Origin: JAZKFP01 sp040386355
Lineage (GTDB): Bacteria; Pseudomonadota; Gammaproteobacteria; Pseudomonadales; UBA6940
Length of the DNA stretch: 11,172 nt
Reading direction: 5' to 3'
Assembly: GCA_040386355.1 (NCBI GenBank)
Contig: JAZKFP010000200.1
Span: 1-11,172 of the forward strand
Positions 6,389 to 11,172 of this stretch are shown here, piece by piece. A program made the position numbers and the translations under genes. Positions within the stretch are counted from its first letter, which is position 1. Every line of letters begins with the position of its first letter. Under the pieces are notes generated by a model that was not told the origin of the DNA, searched no databases, and saw only the letters and a program-made list of their open reading frames with translations.

Positions 6389-6431
6389 AAAAGCAACGGT
6401 CAAGCCATATAAAAGTGAACAACCTATTTAA

Positions 6432-6489
6432 AAAGAGTAGAAGTCTATCAGCTTTGATGTTGAGATGTGTTGTCAAAAATCTACTCTTT
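6432..6489. repeat. 10-bp inverted repeat with T-runs on both sides in a divergent promoter gap
   Basis: AAAGAGTAGA (6432-6441) and TCTACTCTTT (6480-6489) are exact complements 38 bases apart. On the plus strand the right arm is followed by G and seven T (6491-6497); on the minus strand the left arm runs into TTTTTAAAT. The pattern resembles a bidirectional terminator yet lies between the 5' ends of two divergent genes. The loop includes TTGACA on the minus strand (6476-6471), a consensus -35, with no good -10 at 16-18 bases. Confidence 0.5.
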
Positions 6490-6588
6490 GTTTTTTTAAA
6501 GAAGTCATATTCTGCTTAATTGTTTTCTAATAAAAATGTTCTGATAGTCTAAGTTTACAAAGATTTAATTAAAGTGAGAGCGCATTGA

Positions 6589-7980
6589 ATGCTGTCTGAA
6601 ATATACAGTTATCTAGATCGAACTATTTTATATCCGTTGTTTTATTGGAAAAACAACGATCCACGTATGCAGCGCCTGACAGAACTTGAGAAAAATCAAT
6701 ATTTACCAACGCAACAACTGCGTCAGCTTCAGCTGAAACGACTGCAAACATTGATTGACCATGCCTTTACTACAGTGCCGTATTATCGCGATCATATGAA
6801 AAAAAGTGGAGTAGTCCCCCAAGATATAAAAAGTCTAAAAGATATTGCACGGCTTCCAGTTTTATCAAAAAACGATATTTTACAGCATAAAGATCAACTT
6901 ATTTCATCAAGCTTTAGTTTAGAATCACTTTTAGCAGACGCTTCTGGCGGCTCTACTGGAATCACTACACATTATTATCGAGATCGACGTCAGCATATGT
7001 ACCGTTCGGCGGATCAAGTTCGACACGATCGTTGGTCAGGTTGGAATATCGGCGATCCTTACGCCCTAATATGGGGGGCTTCAAAAGATTTAGCTGGAAT
7101 GGCGTCTTTAAAGCAATCATTAGTTCGGCAATGGATTCACCGTTGTTATCCACTAGATGCTTTCGAATTAACTGACGAAAGTATGGAAAACTTTGAAAAA
7201 ACTATGCGGCGAATCCGTCCAAAAATGGTACTTGGATACGCGAATGCATTAGTTCAATTTTCTGAATATATGATTCAAGCTAAAAAACCGTCCATTCCAA
7301 GTATTCAAGGCGTTATTTCCTCCGCAGAATCATTAACTCAAGCCAAACGCGAAATAATTCAAACAGCATTTCAATGTCCAGTATTAAATCGGTACGGGTC
7401 ACGTGAAGTAGGGTTGGTTGCAAGCGAATGCTCTCATGGTGAAGGCTTACATATTAATGCAGATAATGTGTTGGTTGAAATTCTTCATCAAACTGACCAA
7501 GGATTTGAGCCAGTCGCTGAAGGTGAAGAGGGGGAAATCGTTGTTACCGATTTATGGAATTATGGAATGCCGTTTATTCGGTATCGCATGGGCGATATTG
7601 GACGTTTTAAAAAAGGTACTTGCTCGTGTGGCCGAACCCTACCTTTACTAGCAGAAGTAAAAGGTAGAACGAGCGATTTTTTTAAAGATCACCACGGTAA
7701 AAAAATCCATGGCGAATATTTTACCCATTGGTTTTATGAAGATGATCGTGTATATCAATTTCAGTTAATTCAAGAATCATTAATGTACGTGGTTTTAAAA
7801 TTAGTATTACATGAAAAGTTTAGAAATGTGGAAAATATTAAACAACCAATAACACAGCATTATACCGAACATTTGCATAATACATTAGGAAAATCCATTC
7901 ATATTGATGTGGAATTTTTAGATTATATTCCGCCTTCACCTTCTGGTAAGTTTTTATTCACTATTTCTAAAGTAAGCTAA
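6589..7980 (+). CDS. CapK/PaaK-like AMP-forming ligase family protein
   Basis: This family (COG1541, phenylacetate-CoA ligase type) activates carboxylates as acyl-adenylates and usually passes them to CoA; polysaccharide-locus members (CapK) have poorly defined roles. The 463-aa length fits. Motifs are the N-terminal HAFTTVPYYRDHMK (58-71), the phosphate-binding ADASGGSTGITT (117-127), the adenine/Mg region NRYGSREVG (267-275), MPFIRYRMGDIGRF (327-340) with the ribose-binding Asp336, and GRTSDFF (359-365). Cys281-x-His283 and Cys345-x-Cys347 could form a metal site, as in some relatives. The C-terminal ligase subdomain ends at SPSGKF with a lysine near 456. The ATG at 6589 has only a weak upstream GAGAG. 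The glycosyltransferase follows after 25 bases, so the two are probably one operon. The likely job is acyl or amino-acid decoration of the surface glycan, an inference. Confidence 0.87.
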   Translation: MLSEIYSYLDRTILYPLFYWKNNDPRMQRLTELEKNQYLPTQQLRQLQLKRLQTLIDHAFTTVPYYRDHMKKSGVVPQDIKSLKDIARLPVLSKNDILQHKDQLISSSFSLESLLADASGGSTGITTHYYRDRRQHMYRSADQVRHDRWSGWNIGDPYALIWGASKDLAGMASLKQSLVRQWIHRCYPLDAFELTDESMENFEKTMRRIRPKMVLGYANALVQFSEYMIQAKKPSIPSIQGVISSAESLTQAKREIIQTAFQCPVLNRYGSREVGLVASECSHGEGLHINADNVLVEILHQTDQGFEPVAEGEEGEIVVTDLWNYGMPFIRYRMGDIGRFKKGTCSCGRTLPLLAEVKGRTSDFFKDHHGKKIHGEYFTHWFYEDDRVYQFQLIQESLMYVVLKLVLHEKFRNVENIKQPITQHYTEHLHNTLGKSIHIDVEFLDYIPPSPSGKFLFTISKVS

Positions 7981-8005
7981 CTTTTGCATCAAAAGCGATC
8001 ATCAA

Positions 8006-9172
8006 ATGACAAAACACATTGTAATATTGACGAATTTATTTCCAAATTCGTGTGAGCCAACACGAGGTATTTTTACTTATCAACTTGCATGTAGATTGGC
8101 AAATGAATTAGAAGTCTCGGTATTGGCTCCCATACCCTGGCATCCGAAAAATCTATTTAATAAGACAGCAAGATTTCAACCTCCTTATACAGAACAGTTT
8201 GGTAATTTTACCGTTGAACATCCACGTCATATTGTAATTCCAAAAATTGGACGCTGTTGGTATGCAACGTTAATGATTTTGGGAATTCAAAAAACGCTTA
8301 AAAAAATGCATACCGAAAAGCCCATTGACGTTATTAATGTTCACTGGGCATATCCTGATGGTGTAGCAGCCGTATGGCTTGGAAAACGTTTGGGTATTCC
8401 AGTAGTGTTGCATGTATTAGGTTGTGATTTAAATGAATTCGCTCAATACCAAGGTCGGCGTCAACAAGTTTGTTGGGCGTTAAACAATGCTGATGGAGTA
8501 ATTTTTGTCAGCAAAGCGTTGGCAAAAGAAGCAAAGAAGATTGGTATGTCACATGCGCGATATTCTGTCATTTTAAATGGCGTCGATGCACAGCAGTTTT
8601 TTCCTCAGTACAGCAATCGTATTTATAAAAGCTTAAAAATTAATTTTGGAACACCAACTGCTATTTATGTTGGTAACTTTAATGTTGAAAAAGGAGTTTC
8701 TTATTTATTGCAAGCATGGCAAAGAGTACAAGCATACTTACCGGATTCTCGATTATGTTTAGTTGGAAGTGGCCCATTAGAAATGCAATTGCGAAAGGAA
8801 GTTGAAGAATTAAAAATTCAATCATCGGTTATTTTTGTGGGACGTGTTCCGCATCAAGATGTTGCGCAATGGGTACGTTCTGCAACGGTATTATGTTTGC
8901 CAAGTTTGCGCGAAGGATGTCCTAATATTGTATTAGAATCTTTGGCAGTAGGCACGCCAGTTGTAGGGTCTGAAGTTGGTGCCGTACCGCAACTAATTCA
9001 GTATCCTGAATGGGGTAAATATGTACCAGCTCGTCAACCAAAATTACTTGCTGATGCTTTATTAGAATTTTTAGGTGCTCCTCGTTCCGTATGGGATTTT
9101 AAATGGATGAGTTGGGAAGAAAATGCGGATTTAGTAAATGTCTTTCTACAAAAATTCGCGTCAAAGAATTAA
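8006..9172 (+). CDS. Glycosyltransferase family 4 protein
   Basis: GT4 enzymes are retaining, GT-B fold transferases that add a sugar from a nucleotide-sugar donor to a growing glycan at the cytoplasmic face of the membrane. The N-terminal acceptor half has LTNLFPNSCEPTRGIFTYQL (8-27), with the Gly-rich acceptor loop, and NVHWAYPDGVAA (111-122). The junction is SVILNGVD (187-194). The C-terminal donor half has YVGNFNVEKGVSYLLQAW (221-238), LVGSGP (252-257), VIFVGRVPHQDV (275-286) and the GT4 E-x7-E motif EGCPNIVLE (E303, E311) followed by GTPVVGSEVGAVPQLI. The 388-aa length is normal and there is no membrane segment. The donor sugar and acceptor cannot be deduced. It lies 25 bases after the CapK-like gene with only a weak ribosome site, which fits translation within an operon. 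It converges on the flippase gene. Confidence 0.93.
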   Translation: MTKHIVILTNLFPNSCEPTRGIFTYQLACRLANELEVSVLAPIPWHPKNLFNKTARFQPPYTEQFGNFTVEHPRHIVIPKIGRCWYATLMILGIQKTLKKMHTEKPIDVINVHWAYPDGVAAVWLGKRLGIPVVLHVLGCDLNEFAQYQGRRQQVCWALNNADGVIFVSKALAKEAKKIGMSHARYSVILNGVDAQQFFPQYSNRIYKSLKINFGTPTAIYVGNFNVEKGVSYLLQAWQRVQAYLPDSRLCLVGSGPLEMQLRKEVEELKIQSSVIFVGRVPHQDVAQWVRSATVLCLPSLREGCPNIVLESLAVGTPVVGSEVGAVPQLIQYPEWGKYVPARQPKLLADALLEFLGAPRSVWDFKWMSWEENADLVNVFLQKFASKN

Positions 9173-9213
9173 ATAAAAGCTTTAGAATAAATGCACATTA
9201 TTTATGTTGTAGG

Positions 9214-9241
9214 GCTAAGACTTTTGATGAAAAGACTTAGC
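9214..9241. terminator. Near-perfect hairpin between convergent glycosyltransferase and flippase genes
   Basis: GCTAAGACTTTT (9214-9225) pairs with AAAAGACTTAGC (9230-9241) over a GATG loop; 11 of 12 positions pair, with one A-A mismatch. It lies 42 bases past the glycosyltransferase stop. Neither side has a proper T-run, so termination would be weak or factor-assisted. Confidence 0.45.
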
Positions 9242-9250
9242 AAAATAAGA

Positions 9251-9283
9251 CTTGCGAAGTAAGCTTAGTGAGAAGCTTGCAAG
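9251..9283. repeat. Bulged stem-loop with two AAGCTT copies
   Basis: CTTGC (9251-9255) pairs with GCAAG (9279-9283); inside, AAGCTT (9261-9266) pairs with AAGCTT (9273-9278) around AGTGAG, leaving a 5-base bulge. It is followed at once by the palindrome ATTGCGCAAT (9284-9293). With the hairpin at 9214 this makes the short gap 9173-9349 unusually structured. Confidence 0.4.
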
Positions 9284-9349
9284 ATTGCGCAATAAATGAC
9301 CTGCGAACTGCATTTTGTAGAAAAATCGACAGGCGTTTATTTTGATTAT

Positions 9350-10819
9350 TTAAATCCAATTTTTGAATCTCCCAGGTAATATTTCTCGGACTTGATCTTT
9401 ATCTTCATTAGAAATGACATGTGTTGTTCGCACCAAAATTAAATAACCCACGCAGTAAACCAATGCCATGATTCCTAGGGTTGGCCACTCAGACCATTCA
9501 AGCCAATGCAAAGGATATAAAGGCAGAAGTGGGGCCGCGCTTAATACTGCAATTGACAGTAAAGATTTCCATGGAAAAATGTCACGCCAAGAAATGTTTA
9601 ATTCAAAACAAATATTATATAAATAACCGCCAACCACAATTGCAGTGCCAATCACTGTTGCGATAGGTGCGCCGATTAATCCAAAAAAATGCACTAGTGT
9701 AAAAGTAATTGCCAAGCTTAATATTTCAGAAATTAATGCGACACGCGCCATAATCCCTGTCTTACCGATAACACGTACAATTACGTTATAAGTACTCACT
9801 CTAAATAAAATCGTACAGCTATAAATTTGAAATATTGGCACGCTATCTAAGTATTTATCAGAATATAATGCTGGAATAAGCAGGTGTGCGGTAAATACTA
9901 AAAAGAAAAAACAGGGGTACATTAAACAGGCAAGAATTCTTATGGAGCGGTGCCAGAAATCAAGTAAGCCCCGAGTATTGTGTGATTCAAAAATCTGGAT
10001 AAATTTCGGCATTAATAAATTATCAACCGTATTGTTAATAATGTTGATAACCGGAATTTCCATTGCTCCGCGTGCGTACACAGCATAGGTCGCAGGATTA
10101 AAGAAATTGCTTACGATAATTTTATCGCCGTACTTTGCTAATTCAAATACGCCTTGTGAAACACCAATAGGTAGTGCGTAACCAAATTGATCTTTTATCG
10201 TACAGGTCAAGCCTGTTGGATCGTCTTGCATTCTAGATTGTGTTTGGAACATAAAAAACAAAACTACAATGGCCTGAAGGCTGTGGTACACCACTAAGAC
10301 ATTAAATAATTCTAATAGACTAAAATCCATCCATATTGGAATAAATATGACCCAAAAATAACTAATATTAAAAATAAAATCGACACGAATAAATGTATTT
10401 ACTCGGTCTGCAGAAATCATTAATGGTTCAAAAACCGTTGTGGGAATAGTGAAAACAATAATTAAGCCAATCAATATTGCAAATTGCGGTAGATCTGGAT
10501 TATTTAGTACAGTACTTATCCCATCCATAAATAATGCAGTTGAGCCCGCCACTAAAATAGCAATCGTACTAATAATGCCAAGCGTCATTAATATGAATCG
10601 AGCTTTATGTCTGGCTTTTGGTAGAAAAAAATAAACGCTGTGTGGAATGCCTAACATAAAGGCCCACATGGCAATATTCATAATTAAATGCAGATGTAAG
10701 TAGGTACCGTATTCATCTTTGCTCAAAAAACGAGCTAGCAGAATACTTAAAGCAAATACGCTAATTTGGCGAGTAGCTTTGCTCATCGTAGTAAGAAGAA
10801 GGCCCAAACCTAATTTCAA
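9350..10819 (-). CDS. Wzx-type polysaccharide/oligosaccharide flippase
   Basis: Wzx-like proteins of the MOP superfamily move undecaprenyl-diphosphate-linked glycans from the cytoplasmic to the periplasmic side of the inner membrane. The 489-aa product is almost entirely hydrophobic, with about 12-14 predicted helices. It opens with the typical SVFALSILLARFLSKDEYGTY (about 20-40), a LxxxEYG-like signature of Polysacc_synt proteins. Conserved-type segments also appear around 210-260 (GYALPIGVSQGVFELAKYGDKIIVSNFF). The start is TTG at 10819, supported by a full AGGAGG six bases upstream; no ATG fits better. It stands alone on the minus strand, divergent from the gene at 11098 and convergent with the glycosyltransferase. 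Together with that enzyme and the ligase/polymerase it points to a Wzx/Wzy-type pathway. Exact cargo is unknown. Confidence 0.92.
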   Translation of the reverse strand: MKLGLGLLLTTMSKATRQISVFALSILLARFLSKDEYGTYLHLHLIMNIAMWAFMLGIPHSVYFFLPKARHKARFILMTLGIISTIAILVAGSTALFMDGISTVLNNPDLPQFAILIGLIIVFTIPTTVFEPLMISADRVNTFIRVDFIFNISYFWVIFIPIWMDFSLLELFNVLVVYHSLQAIVVLFFMFQTQSRMQDDPTGLTCTIKDQFGYALPIGVSQGVFELAKYGDKIIVSNFFNPATYAVYARGAMEIPVINIINNTVDNLLMPKFIQIFESHNTRGLLDFWHRSIRILACLMYPCFFFLVFTAHLLIPALYSDKYLDSVPIFQIYSCTILFRVSTYNVIVRVIGKTGIMARVALISEILSLAITFTLVHFFGLIGAPIATVIGTAIVVGGYLYNICFELNISWRDIFPWKSLLSIAVLSAAPLLPLYPLHWLEWSEWPTLGIMALVYCVGYLILVRTTHVISNEDKDQVREILPGRFKNWI

Positions 10820-10825
10820 GGTTTG

Positions 10826-10831
10826 CCTCCT
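10826..10831 (-). promoter_or_regulatory. Consensus ribosome binding site fixing a TTG start
   Basis: AGGAGG on the minus strand lies exactly 6 bases before TTG at 10819. This strong site decides the start of the flippase despite its rare initiator codon. Confidence 0.8.
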
Positions 10832-10840
10832 ATTTTTTTT

Positions 10841-10850
10841 TGCACGTGCA
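10841..10850. promoter_or_regulatory. TGCACGTGCA palindrome beside a nine-base T tract in the flippase leader
   Basis: A perfect 10-bp palindrome lies 9 bases upstream of the AGGAGG site, directly joined to nine T (10833-10841 on plus, A on the coding strand). A possible -10, TATACT, is at 10868-10863 on the minus strand, without a good -35. The palindrome would then lie just downstream of the transcription start, an operator-like place. Confidence 0.3.
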
Positions 10851-11008
10851 TTTTAATCCGTGAGTATAAAAATTTGATTCTAAGATGGCGAAACAATTCT
10901 AGCTATATTTTTTCTAATGTCGACCCTAAATCTTATGTGACACTTCGCTTTTATGCGCACTAGATAGCCCACCGTTCTTGAAAATCTACGTTAGACTTTT
11001 AACAAGAT

Positions 11009-11028
11009 TGTAAGAATCAATTATTACA
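11009..11028. repeat. 20-bp near-palindrome in the divergent gap before the last gene
   Basis: TGTAAGAA (11009-11016) and TTATTACA (11021-11028) are complementary at 7 of 8 positions around TCAA. The site is 69 bases before the GTG at 11098, a plausible operator position. The gap 10820-11097 shows no gene and no certain promoter. Confidence 0.3.
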
Positions 11029-11097
11029 TCCAATTCAGGTTAGCTGATCAAAACTGGTATTTCGAAATATCTAATATTCGTTTTCAAGGGGGATAGC

Positions 11098-11172
11098 GTG
11101 GTCGCTGTTGTCTCGACCCAATCAAACGAACGGGGAAGTTTTCGCATTGATTTAAAATGGATATTACGCAAA
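11098..11172 (+). CDS. Unrecognised gene, first 25 codons only
   Basis: A GTG at 11098 follows AAGGGGG (11085-11091), a strong ribosome site at 6 bases, and the frame is open to the end of the window. The visible residues begin MVAVVSTQSNERGSF and continue RIDLKWILRK. They are too few to assign a family; there is no signal peptide in what is seen. The gene is divergent from the flippase with 278 bases between them, so it may belong to the same surface-polysaccharide locus, but that is a guess from position. Confidence 0.6.
   Translation, partial: MVAVVSTQSNERGSFRIDLKWILRK

Noticed and set aside
6386..6403. TTG at 6403 as the start of the ligase/polymerase gene
   Set aside because: No ribosome site precedes it and two ATG codons follow five and six codons later; I used 6388 but cannot exclude the TTG.
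6448..6476. Sigma70 promoter from TTGACA (minus strand)
   Set aside because: The -35 is consensus but no acceptable -10 occurs at 16-18 bases; kept only as a remark in the repeat entry.
1..11172. CRISPR array, tRNA, rRNA, insertion sequence or phage genes
   Set aside because: I saw no regularly spaced repeats, no tRNA-like cloverleaf, no rRNA signature and no transposase or integrase motif anywhere in the window.

Overview
The window looks like the chromosome of an AT-rich gammaproteobacterium. The SecA C-terminus carries the gammaproteobacterial-type [22 protein letters not shown] block and zinc-binding tail. It is followed by argJ and then a convergent zinc-ribbon NUDIX gene. From memory, this order and the DUF3135-type protein suit the Legionella/Coxiella side of the Gammaproteobacteria, but that placement is inference and was not checked.

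Layout. 1-1820 (+): the 3' end of secA, then argJ, closely spaced and probably cotranscribed. 1876-3810 (-): three separate small genes, a NUDIX hydrolase, a DUF3135-type protein and an Arc-like ribbon-helix-helix regulator. The last two each end in a hairpin. The gaps between these genes hold several inverted repeats and one block that looks like a dispersed intergenic repeat. 3811-4226: a 416-base gap with the regulator's promoter region and one very small plus-strand ORF behind an excellent Shine-Dalgarno sequence. 4227-6388 (-): a membrane-anchored J-domain protein downstream of an O-antigen ligase/polymerase-type membrane protein. 6589-9172 (+): a CapK/PaaK-like AMP-ligase family gene and a GT4 glycosyltransferase. 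9350-10819 (-): a Wzx-type polysaccharide flippase. From 11098 (+): the first 25 codons of an unrecognised gene.

How it fits together. The right half (about 5.0-10.8 kb) is a surface-polysaccharide locus. The glycosyltransferase would build a lipid-linked glycan, the flippase would move it across the inner membrane, and the O-antigen ligase/polymerase-type protein would polymerise it or transfer it to an acceptor. The CapK-like protein probably activates or modifies a carboxylate or acyl group on the glycan or its precursor. The genes sit in alternating short units rather than one operon, so several divergent promoter regions are present.

The most unusual item is the J-domain protein. It has an N-terminal cytoplasmic J domain with an intact HPD, a single membrane segment, and a small periplasmic domain of a GS-x3-EV-x4-G-x-P type, and it appears to share an operon with the ligase/polymerase. 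I see no tRNA, rRNA, CRISPR array, transposase or intact mobile element.
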